This document shows positions 13,544-25,482 of a stretch of 64,000 nt of DNA, in pieces. Under the pieces are notes generated by a model that searched no databases, had not been told where the DNA came from, and saw only the letters and a list, made by a program, of their open reading frames with translations. Within the stretch, counting starts at the first letter, position 1, and each line of letters begins with the position of its first letter. This stretch comes from Ananas comosus (lineage: Eukaryota > Streptophyta > Magnoliopsida > Poales > Bromeliaceae). The stretch lies in the NCBI RefSeq assembly GCF_001540865.1, contig NC_033636.1, positions 1,773,197-1,837,196 on the forward strand, read 5' to 3'. The position numbers and the translations under genes were made by a program.

Positions 13544-13546
13544 TTA

Positions 13547-13995
13547 GGAGCCGTTTGGTTAAATGTAATTACAAATGTTGTGTAATTGAAGATACATGCA
13601 GTTGAATAACTACATGCATCATGTTTGGTTAGATATAGTGGAAAACGTTGTAACTATAAAAATTTGTTTGGTTGCATGCAATTGAGAAATAATTTTTAAA
13701 ATTTTATCATTTTATATATATGATGGTAAGATTACCTCCAATGTAAAAAAAATTTATTTTTTGTTTAAAAAATATTTAAAGAGGTAAGGTTACATTTTGT
13801 TTAAAGTTACACTCCAACTGCTGCAGTTGGAACTGCGGCCAATTTGGGCGTAGTTCCAACTGCTGTAGTTGGACCTCCTCCTGCAGTTCCTACTATAGTA
13901 GTTGTAGTTAAATATATCAAACAAAACACCGAATTTGCATTTGCATGCAGTTACAACTGCCGTGCAGTTGCAACTACATGCAACCAAACGGCCCC
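13547..13995. mobile_element. PIF/Harbinger (Tourist-like) MITE with TTA target duplication
   Basis: The left end GGAGCCGTTTGGTT and the right end AACCAAACGGCCCC are inverted repeats with one mismatch, and TTA flanks both sides (13544-13546 and 13996-13998). Three-base TTA duplication and this terminal sequence are typical of Harbinger MITEs. The 449-bp interior repeats ATGCAGTTG-type words and has no transposase. Confidence 0.85.
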
Positions 13996-13998
13996 TTA

Positions 13999-14539
13999 AT
14001 GTAGAGAATGATGCAAAAACATTACAAAGGTCGTAACTTTGAAAAACAAAGCATGTTGGAAGGGGGTAGTAAATGATGAAATAGACCCATTATTATCTAA
14101 TAATCCCTTGGTCCTCATTGGCTTATCTCCTGAATCAAAATCAATTGGATGCAAATAAGTATTTAGAAGAAAGTATATATAACATAGATGGATCTATATA
14201 GACTTTTGAAACTAGAGTGATAGTTAAAGGATACAGAGGAAAAGATGGTGTAAATTACTTTATATTTATAAATCAATAGCTAGAATAACATCCATTAGAA
14301 TTTTATTAGCATTTACTTTGATTATAATTTTTGTGTACATCAAATAAATGTTAAAATAGGATTTTTTAAATGATGAAGTAGATGAAAAGATGTATTTGGA
14401 ATAGCCTGAAGGGTTGTTCTATTTAAAGATAAAAAAATATTTGCAAATTACTTAAGTCATTATATAATTTGAAGCAAGTGCCAAAAGAGTGGCATGACAA
14501 TTTTGATTTCATAATATTGGCCCATGAATTCAAATGTAA
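13999..14539. other. AT-rich intergenic DNA
   Basis: No gene or repeat end recognised between the Harbinger MITE and the Helitron-like terminus. Confidence 0.4.
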
Positions 14540-14550
14540 CTAGTGTAGGG

Positions 14551-14570
14551 ACCCGCGCGATGCGGCGGGT
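14551..14570 (-). other. Helitron-type 3' terminal hairpin
   Basis: Perfect GC-rich 6-bp stem with an 8-base loop, placed ten bases before CTAG on the minus strand. Confidence 0.65.
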
Positions 14571-15124
14571 AAAAATTCTTTAATAAAAATTTATAGATTA
14601 AATAAATAAATAAAAATGTAATGAAAAAACAGAAAGATATAACCACGTGTGAGTGGATTTAATAAGATGAAAAACCAAGTAAAGGCTTTTAGAATGAAAT
14701 TACAACCAAATGGAGAACAATAAAAGAAAACGAAAAAAAAAACTATAGAAGAAAAAAATTATTATATAGATATTCTGGAAAACTATTTGGAATATTATGA
14801 GTGAAGGATAACAAATAATAAAGAGCAAATCAAAGTGGCTCAATTCCTATTTAACTAATCATATAAAGAGATTCATCTATCCTATCATTCTTTCTAACTC
14901 AAATTAGATTCTTTTTAAAAGACAATGGTTATTGTATTTGACTATGGGCATCAAAGTTGTTATCACAGAATTAGTACAAAATGCAAAGAAAACCAAAGGA
15001 AAAGTAAAAAAGAATATATAATAGTCATGCAAAATAATTTTGAAGTAATAATAGTTAGTTCTAACTACCGCTAAATTATAAAGGCCCAATTTTTATACAT
15101 CTATGAGCCAACAATCTATATACT

Positions 15125-15634
15125 CACTACAACAAAAACGGTCTATAGCGACATTTTTAAATGTCGGTATAGGTCAAAAAAAGTGCTGCTGGCTAAATTA
15201 TCGACACTTTTAAAAAGTGTAGCTATATATGGGGTCGCTAGGTATATAGTGACAGTTAAAGAGTGTCGCTATAACCTAAAAGAGTGCTGCTAATTTACCG
15301 ATACTTATTTAAATATTTAGCAACCGCCGGAACTCTATCTCATTGGCTGCGGTGGTGGAGGAGGACGAGAGGAAGGGATCTTCGTCTAGGATTTCAGTAG
15401 ATTGAGTGAGGAGAGAAAGGGAGATGGTAATCGATTTTTTTTTTTTTCTTTTCTGTTTATAATCGGGCCGAATGGGCTGGGTGGGGTGGGTTGAGTAGAG
15501 TAACCTTTTATTTTTGGTTGGATTGGGCTTTATATTTAGGCGTTAGTAGATTTTTTTTAAGTTTTGGCATAAATGAGACACTTACACAAAAGTGTCCCAA
15601 ACATGTGTCCCTATAACCTAATTCTTTTGTAGTG
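15125..15634. mobile_element. CACTA-type MITE
   Basis: Begins CACTACAACAAAAACGG and ends with the inverted match of CACTACAAAAGAA. Subterminal copies of AGTGTCGCTATA-like words occur in both orientations, as in CACTA elements. No transposase and no clear 3-bp target duplication. It lies inside the candidate Helitron. Confidence 0.7.
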
Positions 15635-17541
15635 TATGCTTAGTCTGTTGATGCAAGATGACAACTTAATCATTGTTCTCGATAATTTTACTTTGTCAGT
15701 TATTATGTAACTTAAATAACTTATTTAAGAATAGTAGTGTAGAATTGATTTGACTTCAGCAATAAAGAAAAAGAACTTTTAAAGAAAAAATTCTTAAAGT
15801 TATAGCTTCCACCCACAAGTAAGATCAAAATAATAATCACTCCTCTCTTAAGTTTGTTAGAAATTTAATGCAGTGAAGATTAAATCATAAATCAGAACCA
15901 ACAAAAGATCAAGAAAAGAGAGATAAAAATAAATTGTAAAAAATACTTCTTGTCAAAAGGTCCAAGTGCTGATAAGAACACCACGTGACAATAGTAGGCA
16001 AGCATAAAAAACAACAGTAACGAAAAAAAAAAAAGTAACATGGTTAATTATTCAACAAAAGTTTAAAATGGAATACCCAAATTGATAAACAGCAATAAAG
16101 CAACTGGGCAATTAAAAGCCTAACACCAATGCAAGAAACAAACCCAACACTGACATCGCAGGTAGGGAAAAAATGTTCAATAATGCCATAAAAAAGGAAA
16201 GCATGCTTACTACGCTACTAAAAGTTTAAACACATACGGGAAGTAAAAAAAAGTACGTAGAGCTTATAGAAAACCAAGTATAAATAAAGAACGTTATGTA
16301 AAAGATATTGGTTTCTAATAGTCCCTACAACACTCGCCATCAAGGCATGCATCATTACAAAAGCACAAACGGGTGGAGAAGAGCATGTAACTATATATAA
16401 ACAGCTATGGAACAATTAGGCAATTGAGGTCTTAATGCCTATATAATCTAAACCATTGATTAAAATACACATATAATCAAAAGCTTCGCTAACCATCGTG
16501 GAGCTCATCACGGGCGAAACACTGGATAATTACAAATCCCACTCTACTAAATAAAATAGTAAGATAGACATTAATGTATTTTTTTCCCTTTTTTTTAGCT
16601 TGTTTACTACAAAGCAAAAGTCAGGGGAAAAAAAAAGTATGAACAAATCCACTTTAAAACTAAATGTTTCAAACACAACCTAGCAAAGAAATTATTAAAA
16701 GGCGATAATGTTGGAACATTAACATTCTTTTTTTTCCAAAAAAAAAACAAACTTGATACAGGAAGAATAAGCTAATAGCTATGAAGAAAAACAAAAGTTG
16801 CTATATAAAGGTGCATGACATATAGCTATAGGCTACCCAGTCCCTTATTTCTATCACAACAAACTCTCTTTTGTTTTTTATGAACCACAATCTAAGATGA
16901 ACACTTGACTAAAAAAGAAATTTTAAAAAGCAAAAGTAAATCTTAAAGTGAAACCAAGCATAAAAATAGAAGACAATGCAACAAAAATAATATAAACAAC
17001 AAATTAATGTAACTATATTGAAACAGGCACAAAAATATTGGGACTAAGTTGTAATATTGGAATTGTACAGGGACTATACATACATTTTACCCTAATAAAA
17101 AATTTTCAAGGAGATAATTGTTCAATCCCAGTGAGTTGCTATCAAAAAGAATGTTCTAAGACAACATACAGAAGGGGTCAGGGACTTAGGTGATGCTTTC
17201 AATCAAAACCGAGTGTTGGATATTCCATTACCATCATTAATTACTTGATTCATCTCAGTCATCCTTTTTTTAATTTGACTCTCTTGTTAATCACAATGTA
17301 GGTTCCATCCCCTACATTGAGAAAGGCAATCTTTGTCAATAAATAATAACAGTATGGACTCCCAAAGTAGTAATAAAGAATTAATAACCAATCATACTTC
17401 TTGTTAAAGTATATGGCTAACTATGTAAATAATTTCTTAAGCTTTAAATCGATGACTAAATACAACAACTTGGTATCATAAAAGCTATCACAAAAAGCAT
17501 TCAAACCATTTAGTTGCATTTTGAAATGAGTAAAACAATAC
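15635..17541. other. Helitron interior, no gene seen
   Basis: AT-rich DNA. I looked for the missing downstream exons of the cyanoalanine synthase fragment on the minus strand and did not find them. A Helitron-5'-like sequence occurs near 16490-16568 (see the Helitron entry). Confidence 0.4.
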
Positions 17542-18612
17542 CTTGACATCAGGCTTCACAGATTTCAAGTGTCTCCAAACACCAATCACAGAACCTCCAC
17601 TCCCTATTCCCATAACAAAGATGTCGACTTGCCTTAGAGTATCTTCCCATATCCCAGGACCAGCGGTTTCAAAATGGATCTGGTATTGTAAAGAAAAAAT
17701 TAAAAATAACTTTATAAAACAAAAAAAAGGGTATTTAGGCTCAAACATATAGAAACACGACAAATGTGTGGAATTAGGATCTTATCATAGTTTAGTTTCA
17801 CTTCCATAAAATAGTCAATTGTGGACATTAAGAAGTATGTGTATAAGAAAATCTAATTGCAAACAAAATTATATTTAATTATTCGCTTTGATTTATTTTG
17901 ATATGGAAATGTTATTAAGAAAGTCTAACTAATCCAGAGCTAAAAAAAATTTTATAGCAGGATCTAGAACTCCTCAAGATATACTATTGCTTGTTTCTAA
18001 TAGTAAGAAATGAACAAAACTGGCGAGACGAAATTAGTATAAAAAATAAGCACTCTTAAGTTTGTTGACCTTAAAATCTCATGCTTTTGCAAAAGCCCGT
18101 GCGGCGTCCGCCTTGCTACTTATAAAATAAGCACCCTTAAGTTTCTTGACCTTAAAATCTCATTCTTTCACAAAAGCCAATGCGGCGCCTGCCTTTCTCA
18201 CCGGTCACTACATTCTTTTCTAAAATATCTTATCACTCATTGGTTAATTTCAACTTTTGTAAATAAGAATAAATATGTGAATTGTTGTCGATAGGCATGA
18301 TGAGCTTGAAAAGAAGATACTATTCAATGACATAAAATATATAACATGTAGAAGAAGAGGTTAAGCTACCTTATCATTTGCAGGATTCTCAAACTGCTGA
18401 AGCATGAAGGTGTCGTGATAGGACTCCATAAGTTCATACACTTTCTTCACGGTTCCGCCCATCTCTTTGGTAGGGTTAGTCAGCACCAAATTTGTGCCAT
18501 ACACCCTCATGACGACCCTCCTCTCAAGGCTCGTGTATGACGGCATGATGAGCACCATCTTGTAACCTTTCAGAGCCGCCAATTTCTCTTCCTCTTGAAA
18601 GTGATTGTACAA
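17542..18612 (-). pseudogene. Beta-cyanoalanine synthase / cysteine synthase fragment, two exons
   Basis: The family is PLP-dependent and makes cyanoalanine from cysteine and cyanide, or cysteine from O-acetylserine. Two exons are readable on the minus strand: about 18600-18370, containing AALKGYKMVLIMPSYTSLER and MLQQFENPAND, then 17679-17542, containing IHFETAGPGIWEDT and the VMGIGSGGSVIG glycine loop. They join in phase across a GT-AG intron. The words match mitochondrial CAS better than other OAS-thiol-lyases. Similarity starts abruptly at AALKGYK: residues just before it (EEEKL) are not family-like. The exons carrying the PLP lysine and all exons after 17542 are absent. It is a non-functional captured fragment. 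The tandem repeat at 18046-18205 lies in the intron. Confidence 0.8.
18046..18205 (+). repeat. Diverged 81-bp tandem duplication in the CAS-fragment intron
   Basis: Two units starting ATAAGCAC (18046 and 18127), each with AAGTTTCTTGACC-like and CAAAAGCC..GCGGCG..GCC blocks. Related to the 40-bp repeat at 11361. Confidence 0.75.
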
Positions 18613-21425
18613 AAAATAAAGAGATGAATCTCAGCATGTAAAATTTGAAGTAATAATAAATCATACTTATAAAAGCTAACACTCAAAATATTACCCACAT
18701 AAAATGAGTGCTCTAAAAATTTTATCTCTTAACATCCCTTTTTTTTAAAATGGCTGATTGAGTTTTATATTCAAAGCAAAGTATAATAGATCACTCGTAA
18801 AATGTACTTAAATTAAACAAATTGATCTATGAGATCAAATAGGTAAAGATTTTCCACTGAAACCAATACTAATCTAGGTTCATACTCACAAAACAAATGA
18901 AATTGAAAAGATAGAATTGTAAATATGTAATATGCATTTAAAAGACAAACCTTAGCAACATGAATAAAAAAAAATAGCAAAGAAAAGATGGCATAAAAAA
19001 TTCATCACCTTTCAGATTATGTGAAGCCTTACAATCATCATGATATATACGATATTGAATATTAACACCTAATTTTTCTGTTTTAATTGAACTGCATTAC
19101 TAAAATAATCTTTAGATGATTTTAATGTAAAATTTATCAAATTTAGGTTAAGTTTGAATTTGAAAATAGGTTATAGAAATTCTAACAGAGGAATACTGAA
19201 TTATGAAGATAAATTGCTCATAAGAAATCTTTGACTCACCATTGAAGGAAGGCATTCATCGAACACCTACAGCAGCAAGAGATCGATAAAGGTAAATAGA
19301 AATAGGAAGTGTGTTGAGCTGGAGCAAGAGATCAACAAAGGTGGAAGAGAATGAAGATTAAAATGCCTACTACTTCAGAAGAAAAGGAAGGAAAAAACTA
19401 TTGTCTGCATACAATATTTGACATGCAAATTCTTATCATTGATAATGCTCTCAATGGAAATTACTTTTTTTTTTCAGGGAAGGAAATGAAAATTACTCTA
19501 ATTCGAAAAGTTTCCCTTTCTAAGTAAACAAATTTGAATTTTTTTTTTTCTCCTATAAGCGCATGATCCGTAACTGATTCAGATTTGAGCTGTCAAAAGA
19601 CAAATCAAATTTGAATTATCATTACTCGTACTGAAGTAAACAAAGTTGTTATGTTGATTTGAAGCTTCAGAAACTAAATTGTTAAGATTGAGAGTTAGGA
19701 AGCATATTTGAAATCGTAACTAAGTTTCAGAGTTTTGCAATTATCCTTTTTGATCAAAACCTTTATTCAGCGGTATGCCAAACTTAATTCAAATTAGATC
19801 TCTAGCTTTCGAAACCTAGAACATGGAGATGGTCCTTGATTTTTTTTTCATTCTCAGGAGTAGAGAAGTTGTTCCAAATGCAAAATTCAAAATAAAATAG
19901 AACAAACATGCCATCAAAAGGAAGTTGTATCCCACCTCAAGAATCCTCTGTTGGAGCCTATGCCTGCTCCACACCATTTCAAAGAAGAAAAAATGGAATA
20001 GTTACTAATGCTAGCTATAAAAAAATCGAGTCATGGTTTCAAGTTAAGAATTCAATGTAAATTTGGAATGCTTAAAATTTTGGAGACATAAAAATTTAAA
20101 ATGTTTAATTGGAAGATTCCATGAAAAGACAAAATAAGGATCTAAATGTAAAAATTCAAAAGAAAAAAAGGATTGAAAAAGAAAAGAAAAGAATATACTT
20201 ATTCATTTTAGTAATAATAAAGAATGTGCAATACACTCCACAATTGTAAAATTTATTCATGAAAATTCTTTATTTCTATATTCCTTCTATGGTCAGTCAA
20301 AGTTTCTTATGAGCAATTTATCTTCATTAACCAATTTGTTCTTTATTTGAATATCTATAACCTATTTTCGAGTTCAAACTTAACCTAAATTTGATAAACT
20401 TCAAATCAAAATCACCTAAAGATAAATCTCTTATCTATTAAACTTGAAAGATCAAGCTTAAGCTCAGTTTGTTTGTTCTAAAGCTAGCTTAAATACAAAT
20501 AATCATACTTGCGAAGGAATTCGGCTAAAAAAGGACTGATAGAAAGAGGGGGAAAAGCCTTATATCATATAACCAATTTGCCTATGTAATTCACATTATT
20601 TTTTCTCCTTTTTATTCTTATGGCTTTTGGATTGTCTTCACTACCAACATTATCTTCCTATTTAATGAAATATATAATGTAAAAGGTAAAAATGGCCATA
20701 AAAGGTGAATTTTCCGAATCAATTTATGTAAGGCCTAGATTATGAATCATCGTCCATACACAACCACATTTATGCTCTAGAATTTCGAAAGAAAAAGGTA
20801 AGATGATGTTGCATGTATTGGGAATAATTAGAAATTGGATTGAATTAAAACTTGCAAGTTCACTCTATAAAATATAGGGTAAATTGGATTAGGTAAATTT
20901 TACAAATCTTTCAATTTATGTGGTGAGAAATACTCAATTTAATAAAAACAGAAGTTGAGAAAAAGGGGAGTATAGTTTTGGGGACCAATGTTTTTTTTTT
21001 ATATCTTGGAATTAATAATTTCCAAGAGAATGTAGTGCGGTTGTAGGTATGTTAATATTTCTACTAAAATATTCGGCTGCAACCTAGATTCCAAGCAAGA
21101 GAAATCATATCAAAATTCAAAAGAGCGGGAATGAAATAAGGATCAGAACTTTGCTCCCATTTGCCTCTGATTCAAGGAGGTTTCTCACAAAATCGATCTC
21201 ACTATGCATCGCCGTGAGAATCAAAGGGGCCTTTATAATGAAAAGAAATAAATCACACAAAAATCATACATATATTTTAACCATTTCCTTGCTTGTTTTT
21301 GCTCATTTACCATATCAGGATGAAGCAATCGATCCAAAACCATTAATAGAACAAATAGAAACCCTAAAAATCTCATGAGCATGCTAATAAAAATTACAAA
21401 ATAATCACCAAAGAGAGAAAAATGA
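18613..21425. other. Helitron interior between the two captured gene fragments
   Basis: AT-rich. Two short minus-strand exon-like pieces with splice borders are visible (near 19978-19935 and 19272-19246), but they are too short to assign. They could be remnants of the captured genes or chance. Confidence 0.3.
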
Positions 21426-21892
21426 TTAAGCGAAGCCGACCTCGACGTGGCCATTTGCAGCGGCGATATGGAGTGTGGAGAGGCAGTCGTGGATTGATAC
21501 GGTCCTACCGTATCAATAGGGATAAACGATCACTTCGAGGGGATCGAACCTCCTAAAGAATTAAGAAGTAAAGAAGTAGAGAGAAGAGGTAGAAAGAGAA
21601 GACAAGATATGAGGAAAAAGAGACAATATTACTTTCTTATTTCTTGTAATTCCGGGTTACATTATATAGAGTCCAAATCCTTAAACTACTCCTAATCATA
21701 CCTAATAAATATATTCCCAAACAAGATAACTGCCTATTCCTAAATATATTCCTAAATAACAAGATATTTAAATTTGAACTTGTTTATTAAAAGGAAACTA
21801 TTAAAAAGGAAAGTTGAGGTCGCATCATGGATTGTGATCCGGCGGAGGAGATCGGGATCGATGCGGAGGGAGGAGCGGACGGTGTCGAAGAA
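21426..21892 (-). pseudogene. Ankyrin-repeat protein gene fragment, split by a solo LTR
   Basis: Minus-strand coding remnant. The upstream piece (21892-21828) reads FFDTVRSSLRIDPDLLRRIT. The downstream piece (21494-21426) reads CLSTLHIAAANGHVEV, a clear ankyrin signature. Between them lies a solo LTR with a 5-bp duplication, and excising the LTR and one copy of the duplication leaves the same frame. The frame before FFDTV has stops, so the start is either just upstream with a small frameshift or lost. The frame stops at 21426. The CT-rich leader-like DNA at 21893-22250 may be its 5' UTR. The wider ankyrin family cannot be named from one repeat. Confidence 0.65.
21495..21827 (-). mobile_element. 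Solo LTR with 5-bp target duplication
   Basis: Plus-strand ends are TGATACGGTCC and GCATCA (TG...CA). The 5-bp direct repeat TGGAT occurs at 21490-21494 and 21828-21832. The minus strand contains a promoter-like stretch (TCTATATAATG) and a pyrimidine-rich leader. At 333 bp with no second LTR it is a solo LTR, probably Copia-type by its look. Confidence 0.85.
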
Positions 21893-22288
21893 GGATGCTC
21901 ATCGCTGGATTGGCTAAAGCCCGAGCCCTGCTGCAGTGATTTGGCTCTCTCCTTTCTCCCCCTGCTCTGGCAATGGCTTCGGCAAGGTCTTAGGTAATGG
22001 CTCCAGCAAGGACATGATCGAGAGAGCTAGGGTTTCGGGGGAGGGGAGAGGTCAAGGGGACGAAGGGGTTAAAGAAAAGGGTCGGAGAGGAGAGGAGAGG
22101 AGATGAGAGGAGAGATAGGGGGAGCAACCGGGATCGAAGCGGAGGCGTTATCGAAGATGCGGGGTAGCAGGGATCGAAGAGGCGCGAGTATCAAACCGGC
22201 GGGGCAGCAGGTGGGAAAATTAAGAATGGGATTAAGCGTAAGATGACACGTGGATGACTAACACGGGGATTAATAGAGGATATATAGA

Positions 22289-22760
22289 TAATGTGGATAT
22301 ATCTGTTTATTGTATGTTTACAGAATAATATGGTGTGATAACATATTTATATGCTGATAATGCTTATAATTAAAACAAATATAAAAATTGTAAATTAAAT
22401 TAAGAAATATCTAACTTATATATTCAAAATGAAAGATTTATATAAAATAAATGCTATGTTAAGAATACAAGGGAAGAAACATAATGAGAGTTATGCTTTG
22501 TATCAAACACATTATCTTACGAAATAATTTTAAGATATAATAAATAAAGAATAAAGGAAGCAAGTGTCTCACTGTACTTAGGCCAACTTGGTCAAAGTTC
22601 GGTACAACGCATTGGGGATTCGATATATTACAGCAAGTACCCTTTACTATACTTCTCTAAATTAGCCAAATAGTAAGATGTACCAGGACCTAAAGCTAAG
22701 ATCGGGATAGATTATGTCACAGGTTTATCTCAGTCACCACGGGGCCACGAAGCCATACCT
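22289..22760. other. AT-rich flank of the candidate Helitron
   Basis: No gene. The last part leads into an LTR-like block. Confidence 0.35.
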
Positions 22761-23160
22761 ATCATTGTGACGCCCCAACTTCGAGGGTCACCCATCATAC
22801 GACTACTCCCGTCCTAACACGCTTAACTTTTTTAATCTCTTGGGCCTAGCCACTACCCTAAATGCTTAAGTCGGGTTAAGAGTTTAACCCTATTATATCT
22901 TATATATAGGACTACCTGGGGTCTCACAAATCTCCCCTCCTTAAGTCCTAACGTTCTCGTCAGGCCCAGACTCACAAGTACCAGGCGATGTGAGACTCGT
23001 CTCGTCTCGCTAGCCTAAACCAACCTTGTGGTGAGCTGTTCTCTACCCACAACAGTCAATAGCATAAGAGCCTCGCTTTCCCCGTTGTATAATTCTGGTT
23101 TAGCCGAGACTCATCTCACACTTCCGGCTGGTAATTGGCTCTGATATCAAATGTAACGAC
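22761..23160 (-). mobile_element. TRIM/LTR-type remnant with tRNA-Met primer-binding-like site (minus strand)
   Basis: On the minus strand GGTCGGGTCGTTACA (an LTR end) is followed by TTTGATATCAGAGCC, close to the initiator-tRNA-Met primer site TGGTATCAGAGC, and then by the short internal sequence shared with the elements at 25.1-26.3 and 47.9-48.3 kb. A second LTR-like block (TGACGCCCCAACTTCGAGG onward, 22770) lies on the left. Confidence 0.55.
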
Positions 23161-23400
23161 CCGACCCACTAGCAATAATAACTCATTGAACCCAAACTAC
23201 TAGCGCAAAATGTTTAAGCCCAGTTATTATGTCTAGCCTAATCAAGCTTATATGCTCCCACATCTAGCCATAACTATCCGATGTAGGATTATTGTTGTGG
23301 TGTGACACCCAATAATCCCACATTGAATAGTTATGACTAGATATGGGAGTATATAAGCTTAATTAGGCTAGACATAATAACTGGGAGTCGGGTCGTTACA
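23152..23400. repeat. Large palindrome built from LTR sequence
   Basis: Starts TGTAACGACCCGAC and ends GTCGGGTCGTTACA. Arms of roughly 75 bases (about 23219-23293 and 23309-23386) are inverted copies around a spacer near 23294-23308. A transcript would fold into a long hairpin. Confidence 0.85.
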
Positions 23401-23497
23401 GTCATTGTGGATCTGATGTGGGCATGATTAGATAGATGTGTTCCCGTTACAGTCATTGTGGATCCGATGTAGGCATGATTAGATAGATGTGTTCCTG
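23396..23497 (+). repeat. 51-bp tandem duplication
   Basis: Two 51-base units starting TTACAGTCATTGTGGAT (23396 and 23447) with few differences. Confidence 0.85.
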
Positions 23498-25075
23498 TGG
23501 TAGTAGCTTTGTGTTTCAGATATATCTTTTTGTTTAGACCCCTTATGTAGTTAGTTATCATTCACGATGGTAGTTGTGGATTTGGGCTTCTGAGTAGTTT
23601 CTTGTAGATTCTTTTACAGTGTTTGTTAATATTCATCTCTATATGTTCATAACTTATTTATTCTTATTATTGTTGTTCCTATTGTGCTTAATGTGTTGGT
23701 TGATATTATACTGTAGATTCCTACGTCGTGCATATACAGAAGAGACTTTGGTTTGATTTTTTTTTCTAAAGAAAGTATACATTTTTCACTATTTTTTTTG
23801 TAAATATTTTTACAAAAGAGCTCTATGTTGTGATGGTTATTGGCTATTTTTTTATTGCGGATATGGTTAGAGATTTAGTTATGGTACTCTAATCTACATT
23901 TCAAGTCCTACTAGTGTTGTTTTATTTCCTTAGAGTGCGTTTGGTTCACATTCTCTATATTATTTTCAGTTATCTCATTACGACAATGAAATTTTTGTTA
24001 ATCTTTCAATATTTAGGAATCTTAAATAACTTAAGTCTTACATTTTCATATAACTTAAATTTAAAATTCAGATTTTAATCGTACAGAGGTGCGGCGATGA
24101 CAACCAGAAGAGGGGTTCTGGGTCATAACAAGAACAATAAGATATACAATTTATGATCTATACAAATTTGGTTTTGGTGAATTCACTAGCCTTTGATGTT
24201 GTCAAATTATTTTTAGTAAATATGATCGATGAAACGTGTCATTAAGGTAGCCATTTTTATCATTGGCAGAGATATATATGAAACTTGACTAATCTGAGTG
24301 AAATCACAAAATCTAATTAATCTTATCAGTATTTAAAAAAAAAAAAAAAAACTCTTTTAATAATACCGTTCATATATACCAACCATCCTTATTGCAAGTG
24401 ACAAAGAATTTGGTGGTTGGCTAAGTTTATTTCTAAAAAAATGAACGAAGCGATTAGTATGCTACCTTTCTGTCAAAAAAAACTTAATACCATTCATATA
24501 TGTAGTCTATTTTTTGAGAGACAAATATTTTTGTACACCACTTCAGATTACTGCTGAATATTTGCTCCTTACCGTTTATGGATATAGACCAGCAGTTGTA
24601 CCATAAAAATTGCTATATATGTACAATATTTTCTTCACTCTCTTTTTTTGTCGAATTTTAATTTGTTATAGTAAACTTTTTAAATTGTTTTAATCAAATC
24701 ACATAATCCAATTAAAATGATCGATCGAACAGTGATTCGTCGCTAATATAATAGTAATATAATAATATTTTAGTCAATGTGTAGCAAATTTCAGTTAAAT
24801 ATATAAATTAATCCAAAAGACGTAAATGCTGTAAGATTGAAAGTTTGACTTAGAAACTATAACACATTAAAAGTTGAAGATCAAAGTATCACAACTTATA
24901 GTTAGAGGACCAAAACTGTAATTTATCTTTCTCTTTTTCTTTTTGAGGTTTTATATTTGGGGAATTGGGGCCTTTTGGTCTTCTTCTTGAAAGAAAGGGC
25001 CTAGCTATGCGGCGCATTCGTAGAGCGCATCACAAGTCTGCTAGAGAAAACTCTTGATTTGGAGCTTTTTTTGTA
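23498..25075. other. AT-rich intergenic DNA; its right end is duplicated beyond the N gap
   Basis: No gene. Bases about 24741-25090 recur in noisier form at about 26985-27340. Confidence 0.5.
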
Positions 25076-25079
25076 AAAA

Positions 25080-25441
25080 TCAGATTCGCTAGTAGTAATA
25101 ACTCATTTGGTCTAAATCATCGGCCCAAAATGCTTAAATTCAGTTATTATTATTAGTATTCATAATCTTTTATATGCTCAATCACAATCCCAATTTATCA
25201 GATGTTGGACTATTTGGGTGTCACAAACTTTCCTTATTTAGATGCTAACGTTCTTATCAGCTTAATTACACGCACAACCCAAAATTGTTAGGTGATGTGA
25301 AACTTGTCTCGCTTGCATTATTATTCTGATCGTGGCTTAGCCTGCAATTCTAACCCTGGCTTTAGGCTCGAAATTCATTTCAAGCCGAGGTTGAGTATTA
25401 CTCGGCTCGTTCGAATTAGGCTCGAAAAGCTCGAAAAGCTC

Positions 25442-25482
<41 letters not shown>

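Larger units (their letters stand above)
14540..22288 (-). mobile_element. Candidate gene-capturing Helitron (minus strand, about 7.7 kb)
   Basis: On the minus strand the 3' end shows a 6-bp stem hairpin (ACCCGC/GCGGGT, 14551-14570), ten bases, then CTAG followed by T, the Helitron CTRR terminus. The best 5' end is TCTATATATCC starting at 22288 and preceded by A, so the element would sit between A and T as Helitrons do. It makes no target duplication. Inside, on the same strand, are fragments of an ankyrin gene and of a beta-cyanoalanine synthase gene with intron intact, plus later insertions (solo LTR, CACTA-like MITE). No Rep/helicase is seen, so it would be non-autonomous. A weaker alternative 5' end, TCTATCTTACT at 16568, is preceded by G and would exclude the gene fragments. 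Confidence 0.5.

Noticed and set aside
16490..16568. Alternative Helitron 5' end (TCTATCTTACT)
   Set aside because: Preceded by G rather than A, while the candidate at 22288 has the expected A and encloses same-strand gene fragments. Kept only as an alternative.
23337..23561. 74-codon frame with 17-residue repeats
   Set aside because: The repeated peptide is only a translation of the 51-bp DNA tandem duplication and the palindrome arm.
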